A stretch of DNA of 64,000 nt, taken from Pokkaliibacter sp046614695. GTDB taxonomy: Bacteria > Pseudomonadota > Gammaproteobacteria > Pseudomonadales > Balneatricaceae. The notes below the pieces were generated by a model, which had not been told where the DNA came from, made no database searches, and saw only the letters and a program-made list of their open reading frames with translations. A program made the translations under genes and the position numbers. This document shows positions 27,349 to 34,433 of this stretch, piece after piece (the stretch's first letter is position 1; every line of letters begins with the position of its first letter). The DNA lies in contig NZ_JBKKHQ010000021.1 in NCBI RefSeq assembly GCF_046614695.1, forward strand, positions 127,870 to 191,869. Direction: 5' to 3'.

Positions 27349-28458
27349 TTAGGCGAGGTGCTGCTGAAACAGGTTGATGTGCTCGGCCTTCCAGCCCAGC
27401 ACCACGGCATCGCCGCATTGCAGTGGCCACTGGCCACAGTCCCGTTCGGGAAGGTATGCCATCAGGCTTTCGCCGCTGGCGGTGGTGCATTCCACATAGA
27501 GAAACGCACCTTGAAACTCGATATCCCTGATAGTCGCTGGCAGGCTGAACTCGTGTTCCAGCGCATCGCCGGGCAGCGCCAAAGCAAGGTGGTCGCAACG
27601 GACCGAGAATGACAGTGCATCGCCGGGCTGGATGTCGCTGCTGACCTGGTTGTCGGTAATCCAGCCGCCGGTGTTGTCATCCAGTTCCAGACGAATTCGT
27701 CCCGCCTGAGACTGGCCAAGGCGACCCTGCAGCAGATTATGACCACCAATAAACTGGGCCACGAAAGGCGTTGCCGGGCGTTCAAACAGGGTGCGTGGCG
27801 GGGCAATCTGGCGGATCTTTCCGCCTTCCATCACCACTGCAATGTCCGCCAGTGCGAAGGCTTCTTCCTGCGAATGGGTCACGTGAACAAAGGTCAGCCC
27901 GAGCTTCTGCTGAATGGCCTTGAGCTCTTTGCGCATCTTGATGCGAAGAAAGGGGTCGAGGGCCGAAAGTGGCTCATCCAGCAGGACCACATCGGGTTCG
28001 GTAATGAGTGCGCGTGCCAGGGCGACACGTTGCTGCTGGCCGCCGGAAAGCTGCTCGGGAAAGCTCTCGGCGAAGTCCTGCATGTTCACCAGTGCCAGCA
28101 GTTCGCGGGCACGATCCTGACGCTCGCTCTTTTTCATCCCGGCGATACGCAGGCCAAAGGCGACATTATCGAGACAGTTCATGTGGGGAAAAAGCGCGTA
28201 GCTCTGGAACATCATCGCTGTGCCGCGCTGAGTCGGGGAGAAGTCGGTGACGTTGCGGTTATCCATCAGGATATCGCCCTCGCTCACAGACTCATGACCA
28301 GCCAGCATGCGCAAGGTGGTGCTCTTGCCACAGCCACTTGGCCCCAGCAGACACACATAGGCACCGCTGGGGATGCGAAGGTTCACATCCATGACGGCGG
28401 GGCGGTTTCCGTAGTTCTTATGCACCGAGACCAGCTCGACCTGACCTTTTCCTGGCAT
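27349..28458 (-). CDS. ABC transporter ATP-binding protein, PotA-like
   Basis: A 369-residue ATPase that powers the importer. Walker A is GPSGCGKST, the signature LSGGQQQRVALARAL and Walker B VVLLDEPLSALD, with the switch His in FVHVTHSQEEA. A C-terminal TOBE beta domain (about 280-369) is typical of the PotA/MalK group. The ATG at 28458 starts the domain in the usual way; the longer frame to 28515 would translate through the palindromic operator and is rejected. First gene of the leftward operon, directly behind a GntR-type operator. Confidence 0.92.
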   Translation of the reverse strand: MPGKGQVELVSVHKNYGNRPAVMDVNLRIPSGAYVCLLGPSGCGKSTTLRMLAGHESVSEGDILMDNRNVTDFSPTQRGTAMMFQSYALFPHMNCLDNVAFGLRIAGMKKSERQDRARELLALVNMQDFAESFPEQLSGGQQQRVALARALITEPDVVLLDEPLSALDPFLRIKMRKELKAIQQKLGLTFVHVTHSQEEAFALADIAVVMEGGKIRQIAPPRTLFERPATPFVAQFIGGHNLLQGRLGQSQAGRIRLELDDNTGGWITDNQVSSDIQPGDALSFSVRCDHLALALPGDALEHEFSLPATIRDIEFQGAFLYVECTTASGESLMAYLPERDCGQWPLQCGDAVVLGWKAEHINLFQQHLA

Positions 28459-28472
28459 GACGGCTTTCCAGA

Positions 28473-28503
28473 TTGCTAACAATATGAAAACGATTGTTAG
28501 CAA
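28473..28503. promoter_or_regulatory. Inverted-repeat operator before the ABC importer operon
   Basis: A perfect 11-bp inverted repeat, TTGCTAACAAT and ATTGTTAGCAA, separated by nine bases. Each arm is itself close to the palindrome TTGTTAACAA, so there may be two binding units. It lies 15 bases before the ATPase start codon. The same core occurs before the divergent gntR gene. Probable repressor site of that regulator. Confidence 0.75.
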
Positions 28504-28821
28504 CGCCTGTGCCACTTATTCAGTGAAATGGCCATGCGGCTTCTATTGAAAATAAACCTTATGGTTTGAAAATAGTCCTAAACACCGGAGTTTACTGGTT
28601 TTGTTTGAAACAAAAGTTTCTCACCAAGGCTGCCATACTCGGCTGATTTTGGCGTGAAAGTGAGTTTTTTACTGGTTTGCGTTGTTCTTATGAGGGAAAA
28701 ACAGCCAGACTCTCTTGAAACTGAAACGCAAAGTGAACAAAAAAAGCGCAACCTGCAGACGTGGGTGCACGATATCGTGCAAGGTGTTTCCATGCTGGCA
28801 ACGCTGTGATGGGTTTGCTAG
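28504..28821. other. AT-rich divergent promoter region
   Basis: These roughly 320 bases separate the importer operon from its regulator. They are AT-rich, with no convincing gene. The two promoters should lie at the two ends near the palindromic operators; exact -35/-10 pairs are not clear. Confidence 0.4.
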
Positions 28822-28833
28822 ATTGTTAACAAT
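28822..28833. promoter_or_regulatory. Palindromic operator before gntR
   Basis: ATTGTTAACAAT, a perfect 12-bp palindrome, lies 23 bases before the regulator start and shares its core with the inverted repeat ahead of the ABC operon. This suggests autoregulation. Confidence 0.7.
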
Positions 28834-28856
28834 TTTTCGTCTCTGGAGAGTTCAGC

Positions 28857-29546
28857 ATGAGCCGTGCCGCCGATGAAGTGCAACGTCTCTACAGCGCGTT
28901 ATATGACGCGATTGTTGAGCAGCGTTTGCCGCCAGGTACGCGGCTGACGGAACTTAATCTGGTTGAGGTGTTCAAGGCGAATCGCAATCATGTGCGTGCG
29001 GCACTGCGGGATCTGGCGCATCTGAAACTGGTGCGCATCGAAATGAACCGCGGCGCTTTTGTGGAAGAACCCTCACCTGAGCAGGCCAAGGATGTATTTG
29101 CGGCGCGGCGGGTGGTGGAAAAAGCCATTATTGAGCAGGCCGTCGCGCGTCTGAGTGCACGTGATAAAAAAGCCATTCAGGCCCACATCAGCAAAGAAGA
29201 TGCGCTGGGACATGATCCCGCCAAGCCCGAATTCATCCGTTTATCCGGGGAGTTTCATCGCATGCTGGCGCGTATTGCCGGGAATCAGGTGCTGGCGGAC
29301 ATGCTCGACAGCCTGATTGCCCGCAGCTCTCTGATCATCGCCCTGTATGAAGTGCGAAGCGGCGTGCAGTGCTCACATGATGAGCACCACATTCTGGCTC
29401 AGGCGATCCTTCAGCAGGATGCACCGACTGCGATTCAGGCGATGGAGCAGCACCTTATCGCGATCGAGCAACGCCTGAAGCTGGGGCCGAGAGAGGAAAG
29501 TCAGGTGGATCTGTTTGAAGTCTTCGGCGACATGGGCAGCCGCTAG
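28857..29546 (+). CDS. GntR family transcriptional regulator, FCD (FadR) subgroup
   Basis: A 229-residue regulator. The N-terminal winged helix spans about 1-75 (LPPGTRLTELNLVEVF; helix ANRNHVRAALRDLAHLKLV). The C-terminal FCD ligand-binding domain shows the metal-binding residues of the subgroup, in SGEFHRML, SHDEHHILAQAI and MEQHLIAIEQRL. It is divergent from the racemase/ABC importer operon, and matching palindromes stand before both units, so it most likely represses the importer until the substrate or a metabolite binds. GGAGAG precedes the ATG. Confidence 0.9.
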   Translation: MSRAADEVQRLYSALYDAIVEQRLPPGTRLTELNLVEVFKANRNHVRAALRDLAHLKLVRIEMNRGAFVEEPSPEQAKDVFAARRVVEKAIIEQAVARLSARDKKAIQAHISKEDALGHDPAKPEFIRLSGEFHRMLARIAGNQVLADMLDSLIARSSLIIALYEVRSGVQCSHDEHHILAQAILQQDAPTAIQAMEQHLIAIEQRLKLGPREESQVDLFEVFGDMGSR

Positions 29547-29681
29547 CTTGCCGTTTTCACGCCGCCTGAAAAACCAAAGCGATAGCCCGATTAACAGGCC
29601 GGTCAGCACGGCCACCATTAAAAAGCCGATAACGGCCAAACGATAGGCGATGGACGCCTGTTTACATTCCTTGTCAGTCAT
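29373..29681 (-). CDS. Small single-span membrane protein, antisense to the 3' end of gntR
   Basis: The first 45 residues look real: MTDKECKQASIAYRLAVIGF followed by a strong membrane segment and an RRREN stop-transfer sequence. The rest of the 102-residue frame is read antisense through the last 174 bases of the gntR gene and has no family character. Either the protein truly overlaps the convergent regulator or an ancestral stop codon near 29546 was lost. An AAAGGAA sequence stands 11 bases before the ATG. Function unknown; confidence is moderate at best. Confidence 0.4.
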   Translation of the reverse strand: MTDKECKQASIAYRLAVIGFLMVAVLTGLLIGLSLWFFRRRENGKLAAAHVAEDFKQIHLTFLSRPQLQALLDRDKVLLHRLNRSRCILLKDRLSQNVVLIM

Positions 29682-29727
29682 CTTCCCAGATTCCTTTCAT
29701 TACGTGATGGGGCATGATTAGTGCGAA

Positions 29728-30264
29728 CTAGGTGCGCTGGGCTTTTCCCGCGAACGCTGCATAACTGATCCCGGCGATAGCGCCGGCAATATGAGACTCA
29801 AAGGATACGCCGCTCTGCGGAACGAAACCGATAATCCAACCGCCGTACAGAAACAGCGTGACCGCTGCGAGCAACCAATCCTTCAGGCTGCGCCGATACC
29901 ACGCCCGGCCCAGCAATAAGCCCCACAAGCCAAACAACCAGCCACTGGCGCCGATATGAATCGCCGAACGACCAAAAAGCCACACCAAGGCGCCTTCCAC
30001 CAGAATGATCCAGATACTGGCCCGAATAAACTCCCGCCGCGAGTCCAGCACCACCAGCGAACCCAGCACAGCAAAGCCGCCGAGATTCCCCAGACAATGC
30101 TGCCAACTGCCATGTAACCAAGGCGAAAACAAAATACCGGGAATACCACTCAAGGTACGAGGAACCAATCCCCACTGGTTAAGGGAGTAATGGGTCAGGG
30201 TATTGACCAGTTGAAGAGCCAGCATAATAAGCAGCGTGCTGGTTAGGAGTTTTAGGTTGTTCAC
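29728..30264 (-). CDS. Rhomboid family intramembrane serine protease
   Basis: A 178-residue six-helix membrane protein. The catalytic Ser107 is in IGASGWLFG and the catalytic His158 in ESHIAGAIAG; HGSWQHCLGN in loop 1 carries the conserved His and Asn of the oxyanion region. The size fits the minimal bacterial rhomboid. The start codon is GTG with a weak ribosome site, so the exact N-terminus is unsure. Substrates are unknown. It stands at the border of the accessory island, after which base composition becomes AT-rich. Confidence 0.85.
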   Translation of the reverse strand: MNNLKLLTSTLLIMLALQLVNTLTHYSLNQWGLVPRTLSGIPGILFSPWLHGSWQHCLGNLGGFAVLGSLVVLDSRREFIRASIWIILVEGALVWLFGRSAIHIGASGWLFGLWGLLLGRAWYRRSLKDWLLAAVTLFLYGGWIIGFVPQSGVSFESHIAGAIAGISYAAFAGKAQRT

Positions 30265-30728
30265 TGTTAGAGATTACTCATTGCAATATTTATAATTTTC
30301 GGCGCTAATCTTGATGCTGTAGTTTTCGTTAAAAAATATGCTGGGAAGTGATTGTATAGACTGTTAGGAGGATATGAAACTTAGTTATTTCTATTGATGG
30401 TTATTTTTATTTTAAATAAAACGCCCTTATATATTAGGTTAGAAAACTATAAGGCGTATGCATCATCCCGCTAAAGGCAAAAACCTGTCATAATAAGTAT
30501 CCGCCCATAATAGAAAAGGAATGTAATCCGGTGTTGACTGGATTATTCGCCTGCCACCATTACCATTATATGAAAGATTAAGAATAAAGCCTTACTATTG
30601 ATAAAAGCAGTATCGAACCATCGGCTATGTAAGTGCCTGGAATTTAGACATCCTGAAGTAGTGTTCAAGGAATGCCTTCAGGGTATTGAGGCGAGTGTCG
30701 TAATTCAGATTTGAGTTCGCAGCTTGAA
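30265..30728. other. AT-rich intergenic stretch at the island border
   Basis: These 464 bases are clearly richer in A and T than the flanking core genes. No coding frame of useful length, RNA gene or intact repeat is recognised. Probably decayed island DNA. Confidence 0.4.
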
Positions 30729-31091
30729 TTAAGCATCGATGATGTTTAGCGCCTTTACAATAGTCTCTTTCTGTAGCGCAACCCAGTATTCATCTTGATT
30801 TTCAATAACAATGCCATCTAAATGGTTCATTCTGGCTATCATTCTGAAAACTTTCTCACCATTCATTCCTGCATAAGGCTTGTTAAGTTTGCTATTTTCT
30901 TTCTCTGTATAAAATAGAGCTAGCTTTAAATTATCTTTATTTTTTACATATGGTAGAACTGTCTGTCCATCTTCTGTTTTCCCTACATTAAAGAAAACTT
31001 CCGACTTCATGAATTTGCTAATTACTTCAATGTAGTTTTCGTTTTTATTTTCTTTAGAGGTTAACTCAATAAGATTTTTTAAATTGCTCAT
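30729..31091 (-). CDS. SseB-like small protein, possible orphan immunity protein
   Basis: A 120-residue cytoplasmic protein, Lys- and Asn-rich. The middle (EVFFNVGKTEDGQTVLPYV, then LALFYTEKEN) and the end (GIVIENQDEYWVALQKETIV) have the alternation of the SseB N-terminal domain, found in secretion-linked proteins and in immunity proteins of polymorphic toxin loci. No toxin frame adjoins it now; between it and the Rhs tips lie IS and primase debris. It could be the leftover antidote of a lost Rhs tip. GGAAAT lies before the ATG. The family assignment is a pattern judgement. Confidence 0.6.
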   Translation of the reverse strand: MSNLKNLIELTSKENKNENYIEVISKFMKSEVFFNVGKTEDGQTVLPYVKNKDNLKLALFYTEKENSKLNKPYAGMNGEKVFRMIARMNHLDGIVIENQDEYWVALQKETIVKALNIIDA

Positions 31092-31151
31092 TAGTAATTT
31101 CCATATCGATGGATAAATTTTATTGATTTATTGTCTATTACTCCATCTACA

Positions 31152-31424
31152 GGCTTTGTTGTAAAAAACGAAACAGGTTCACGTACTACAAAATGAAGGC
31201 ATGAATAAGCATGCTTCCCGAAGTACAAAATAATGAATTGGAAGTCCTACAACACGCGCGCTCAAAGCGCGCGTGTCATGGATGATCTGGCTGAACCGAG
31301 AAATGACCCGGCACTGAACGCCACGCGGTCAGCGTGAACGCACACAGCTCTTCAGCGATGCGACCATTCAGTTCTGTCTAACTGTCTAACTGTCTAACTG
31401 TCTAACTGTCTAACTGTCTAACTG
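31152..31424 (+). mobile_element. IS5-family element remnant (left end and transposase N-terminus)
   Basis: GGCTTTGTTGTAAAAAA at 31152 looks like an IS5-group terminal repeat. Fifty bases on, ATG AAT AAG begins MNKHASRSTK, then after frameshifts NWKSYNT and ALKARVSWMIWLNREMTRH, a TGA, and TPRGQRERTQLFSDATIQFC followed by LTV. These are the ordered N-terminal motifs of IS5-group transposases. The catalytic DDE part and the right terminal repeat are missing; the sequence ends in an octamer repeat array. Dead element. Confidence 0.72.
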
Positions 31425-31426
31425 TC
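31377..31426. repeat. Octamer tandem repeat (TCTAACTG, six copies plus two bases)
   Basis: Six perfect head-to-tail copies of TCTAACTG run from 31377 to 31424, with TC continuing. The unit derives from transposase codons (TGT CTA ACT GTC). The array sits exactly at the breakpoint between the IS5 remnant and a short match to the Rhs core gene. Arrays of this kind change copy number by slippage, but no intact gene is controlled by this one. Confidence 0.95.
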
Positions 31427-31457
31427 AAAGGCGAAGCGTGCCGTATTAAAAGCCCCT
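31421..31457 (-). pseudogene. 37-bp fragment of Rhs core gene
   Basis: These 37 bases match 34626-34662 in the displaced Rhs copy with two differences, and the equivalent part of the full rhs gene (36537-36573). The fragment keeps the same orientation as the rhs genes. It suggests that the Rhs repeat once extended to here, or that recombination used the shared ACTGTCAAA. Confidence 0.6.
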
Positions 31458-31692
31458 CGGTTCTCATCACCCAGTCAACCACTGATCCACCCTACTGAAA
31501 GGCTCCCATGCAATGCCAGAGGTTCTTTGAAGGTGTAATTACCAATGAGGCGGTATCGTCATCATGGAACGGGCAGCACATAACGTAATCACTACCGTGG
31601 GGTTTCAGGGTAAAGCCCTTAGCTTCCACCAGATTAACCAGCGATACCTCTTGCTTGATCCTGTCGATTAATTGATCAGATAGTCTCGTCAT
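31453..31692 (-). pseudogene. CHC2 zinc-finger primase N-terminus, truncated
   Basis: From the ATG at 31692 the frame reads LSDQLIDRIKQEVSLVNLVE, then the zinc-finger signature CCPFHDDDTASLVITPSKNL and WHCMGAFQ, then an in-frame TAG at 31492. The same frame continues after the stop as GGSVVDWVMRTEG, which is the normal next segment of CHC2 primases. So a large plasmid/phage-type primase gene was broken by a nonsense change and then by loss of everything downstream at the Rhs fragment. Only about 80 codons of a protein that is normally several hundred remain. Confidence 0.75.
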
Positions 31693-31776
31693 ACCTTGTT
31701 TCCCCCTGAACCCCGTCAAGTATCTTGTATTGTTAATTTTGACACACTATACTGTACCTTTATCAACAGTCAACGA

Positions 31777-31789
31777 TACCCAAGGGGTA
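31777..31789. promoter_or_regulatory. Short palindrome upstream of the XRE gene
   Basis: TACCC-AAG-GGGTA lies about 35 bases before the XRE start. A perfect 5-bp inverted repeat in this position may be the operator of the XRE protein. Too short to be certain. Confidence 0.35.
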
Positions 31790-31823
31790 CACTTATGGGC
31801 ACCAACATTATCTGGCTGCTCCC

Positions 31824-32177
31824 ATGGAATTTGTAAAACGACTGATAGAGCTACGCAAACAGCGTGGATTGACCCAGCAGGCATTGGCCGATGCTATTGA
31901 ACTACACGTCAATCAGATTAAACGGTACGAGGCAGGTACAGCACAGCCTACCCTGGAAACACTGGTGCGACTGGCTAAAGAGCTGCATACAACACTGGAT
32001 GATTTGGTGTTTGGTGAGGATCAGCGCGGCCCTATCGACGACCTGCGCTTGCAGTTTGAGGCCTTAAGCCAGTTTGATGATGAGGAACGCAAGGTCGCCA
32101 AGGCGGTATTGGAAAGCCTTATCCTTAAGCACAACGCCAAACGAGCTTTTGCGGATCAGATGCAGGGGGCTAAGTAA
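31824..32177 (+). CDS. XRE family transcriptional regulator
   Basis: A 117-residue protein with an N-terminal helix-turn-helix (about residues 5-62; IELRKQRGLTQQALADAIEL, then HVNQIKRYEAGTAQPTLETL) and a helical C-terminal half of about 50 residues that probably dimerises. It resembles Cro/CI-type repressors of mobile elements. Its stop codon shares one base with the start of the kptA gene (TAATG), so the two are translationally coupled. The likely role is to repress its own two-gene operon; the palindrome at 31777 is a candidate site. Confidence 0.88.
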   Translation: MEFVKRLIELRKQRGLTQQALADAIELHVNQIKRYEAGTAQPTLETLVRLAKELHTTLDDLVFGEDQRGPIDDLRLQFEALSQFDDEERKVAKAVLESLILKHNAKRAFADQMQGAK

Positions 32178-32734
32178 TGGCTTCCTCCAAGCAACTCAAT
32201 AAAACCAGCAAGTTTTTAAGTTTTGTTTTACGCCATAAACCCGAGTCTATCGGTCTAGAACTGGATGCCAACGGCTGGGCTAACCTTGATGAACTGGTTG
32301 ATAAAGCGAACACTTCTGGGGAAGTGAGCAATCTGGATCGCGCCTTGATTCAGGAAGTGGTCGATACCAGTGATAAGAAGCGATTTATTATTTCCGATGA
32401 CGAGCAACGTATTCGTGCGAACCAAGGGCACTCGGTCGATGTGGATTTGCAGCTAAAGCCAGCAACACCACCCGAGTTTTTATACCACGGTACAGCGACA
32501 CGGTTTCTCAATAGCATCTTGCAGGAAGGATTAAAGCCGCAACAGCGGCAGTACGTGCATCTGTCAACAGATATTGAAACAGCCACTGCTGTCGGGCAGC
32601 GCTACGGCAAGCCAGTAATTCTAAAAATAAAAGCCCTGCTCATGCATGAACAGGGCTTTGTATTTTATCAGTCTGAGAATGGGGTTTGGCTTACTGAATC
32701 AGTACCTAGTACCTACTTAATAAGCCAGAGTTAA
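32177..32734 (+). CDS. kptA: RNA 2'-phosphotransferase (Tpt1/KptA family)
   Basis: A 185-residue NAD-dependent enzyme that moves a 2'-phosphate from RNA to NAD, giving ADP-ribose 1''-2''-cyclic phosphate. The N-terminal winged-helix lobe holds SKFLSFVLRHKPESIGLELD (the RHxP substrate motif with Arg and His); the C-terminal ADP-ribosyltransferase-like lobe holds FLYHGTATRFLNSILQEGLK and YVHLSTDIETA. These are the four classical catalytic positions (Arg, His, Arg-equivalent, Arg/His) in context. Bacteria have no known tRNA-splicing substrate for it. It overlaps an XRE repressor gene inside a toxin-rich island and converges with an immunity gene. Confidence 0.92.
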   Translation: MASSKQLNKTSKFLSFVLRHKPESIGLELDANGWANLDELVDKANTSGEVSNLDRALIQEVVDTSDKKRFIISDDEQRIRANQGHSVDVDLQLKPATPPEFLYHGTATRFLNSILQEGLKPQQRQYVHLSTDIETATAVGQRYGKPVILKIKALLMHEQGFVFYQSENGVWLTESVPSTYLISQS

Positions 32735-33090
32735 TCCCAATCTTTTGCTAACTCTTTGGCTTCCTGCAGCCAAATATCGAAGCTCTCTAACTCCTCCCTT
32801 TCCTCCCATCCGGAAGATGCAAAATCATGAATAATTTTCACTTTCAGTACGGAGGAATTTTCTGAGACATCAAAACAAGCTACATCATCATCGTCTAAAC
32901 GCCTAGCAAATGGAACCAAGTCCAAATTTGGGTAGCGCTCTTTTAATCCTGCATGACGGACATTAAGCCACTTTCCATGCAATAACTGCCAAGGGCCAAA
33001 GTCGATTTCATCATCTTCAAGCAGGCATAAAAGATTTTTGGGGTACTCAAACCATTCAGGTAAAAGCTCCCTACTCAATAGTTCGTACAT
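32731..33090 (-). CDS. SUKH (SMI1/KNR4)-like immunity protein
   Basis: A 119-residue acidic cytoplasmic protein. The tail of the fold is recognisable: DFGPWQLLHGKWLNVRHAG, then LVPFARRLDDDDVACFDV, the segment where SMI1/KNR4 proteins read IPFA-x-DGGGD-x-x-x-D. Its ATG shares a base with the stop of the displaced Rhs tip (TGATG), the normal toxin-immunity order. It should neutralise that tip. The 3' end overlaps the convergent kptA gene by four bases. AT-richer than the core genome. Confidence 0.75.
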   Translation of the reverse strand: MYELLSRELLPEWFEYPKNLLCLLEDDEIDFGPWQLLHGKWLNVRHAGLKERYPNLDLVPFARRLDDDDVACFDVSENSSVLKVKIIHDFASSGWEEREELESFDIWLQEAKELAKDWD

Positions 33091-34433
33091 CAATATTTTT
33101 TCCCGTATGAAATAAATGGAGAGCCTTCAGGGTACGGATTTCTAAACAAAGAGCTTTGATTGCTTATCCTGTTTTTAACAGCCTCACCCCAATTAGTTGG
33201 CACCTCTCCTTTTCTACCAATAAAGCGAGAAATAAACTGCTCATCATTAGGCAATAAGTCATCGAAATTATGGACTCTTGCTTGAATTTTCACTCCTGCA
33301 AGGTCCGCCGCAACTATCCGAGTATTATCCAGAGAGGTTAAGCCACCATCCGGCATACGAACAATATCTATTAGCTTATCTGGTTCAACCTGAAACCCAT
33401 TTTTCTGCATGCTTTCGGTTAAAGCACGCAATGTAGCGCCTTGCTGCTTCGTAGTTGTTTGTGTAGTGCGGATAAATCGAGGATCAAGTTCAGTCAATCC
33501 ATCAATCACGTTTTTGTTTGTAACTTTTCCCGCTGCGGATGTCACCCAATTATAGCCAGTTTCAACTTTATTCCCTAAGTAAACGACACCTTCTTCAGCC
33601 GCTGTCAGTACTTTAGATACGCCGGTAATCGTCTTACCTCCGGCCCATATTACGGCCTGTTCCGCCGCTCCGAATTCTGCGCCTACTGGGCCTAATGCAT
33701 CCAAAGTATTTAAAAGACCATCATTAAAGCTTCTTAGCGAGCTTTTAACGTGTGTCCAAGTCGTGACGTCTGTCGGGGGGGAATAGCTCACGCATTCTGG
33801 TAAAGGGATGCCATCTACTGTAGGCATTTCACAAAATTCAGGAATCGTTTCTTTACAAGGTTTTGGAGTGTTGGCACTCAACCCTAACGGATCCACCCAG
33901 TTAATCGGGTTCGGGGTGTAGCGATAGGGGTTGAGTCCACCCAGCAGGCCAATCGGGTCCTGGCTGATATAGCGCCCTGTCTGTGGGTCGTAGTAGCGGT
34001 AGCGGTTGTAGTGCAGGCCGCTTTCGGCATCGAAGTACTGACCCTGAAAGCGTAAGGGGTTGCTGACTTCCTCAAGGCTGATATGAGCTTCACCAAAGGC
34101 GCTGTAGCTGGCGAGCCAGACAGTGCGGCCTGTCAGATCGCACAGGCGTTGGGGCGTGCCGAGTTGATCCAGCTGATAGGTATAGACCTGGCCCTGATCG
34201 ACCAGCGCCAGCGGGCGGAAGGTCTTGGGTTCGTATAGGTACCAGCGGTACTGGTCATCGGTGACCTCACCGATCAGGCGCTGATCATCCCAGAAGAATA
34301 CCGTGGTTGCCCGGTCAATACGGGTCACCCAGGCGTCGTCATCTTCCTCATCGTAGCCGTCTTCCCGCACCAGCTGTCGCGTTTCGACCTGCTTGGCGAT
34401 TCGACGGCCCAGGCTGTCGTAGAAGTAGCGCAC
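33090..34433 (-). CDS. Displaced Rhs C-terminal tip with unidentified toxin domain
   Basis: A 447-residue open frame. About the first 180 residues are the end of an Rhs core, finishing at the conserved NPINWVDPLGLS after which tips are exchanged. The remaining 264 residues are a variable tip: a helical, Ala/Gly-rich linker and a C-terminal domain with RMPDGGLTSLDNTRIVAADL, RVHNFDDLLP and NPYPEGSPFISYGKKY. I do not recognise the toxin family with certainty; the DGGLTSLDNTR segment faintly recalls ParB-like nuclease folds. The frame starts at a GTG that is an internal codon in the complete rhs, so it probably has no real start and is silent unless recombined. Confidence 0.75.
   Translation of the reverse strand: MRYFYDSLGRRIAKQVETRQLVREDGYDEEDDDAWVTRIDRATTVFFWDDQRLIGEVTDDQYRWYLYEPKTFRPLALVDQGQVYTYQLDQLGTPQRLCDLTGRTVWLASYSAFGEAHISLEEVSNPLRFQGQYFDAESGLHYNRYRYYDPQTGRYISQDPIGLLGGLNPYRYTPNPINWVDPLGLSANTPKPCKETIPEFCEMPTVDGIPLPECVSYSPPTDVTTWTHVKSSLRSFNDGLLNTLDALGPVGAEFGAAEQAVIWAGGKTITGVSKVLTAAEEGVVYLGNKVETGYNWVTSAAGKVTNKNVIDGLTELDPRFIRTTQTTTKQQGATLRALTESMQKNGFQVEPDKLIDIVRMPDGGLTSLDNTRIVAADLAGVKIQARVHNFDDLLPNDEQFISRFIGRKGEVPTNWGEAVKNRISNQSSLFRNPYPEGSPFISYGKKY

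Noticed and set aside
31252..31276. Perfect 11-bp hairpin ACACGCGCGCT/AGCGCGCGTGT considered as terminator or attachment site
   Set aside because: No T-run follows, and the bases are codons of the IS5 transposase remnant, so the palindrome is probably incidental or a mutational product.
31377..31426. Tandem repeat considered as a CRISPR array
   Set aside because: The unit is 8 bp with no spacers and no cas gene is near.
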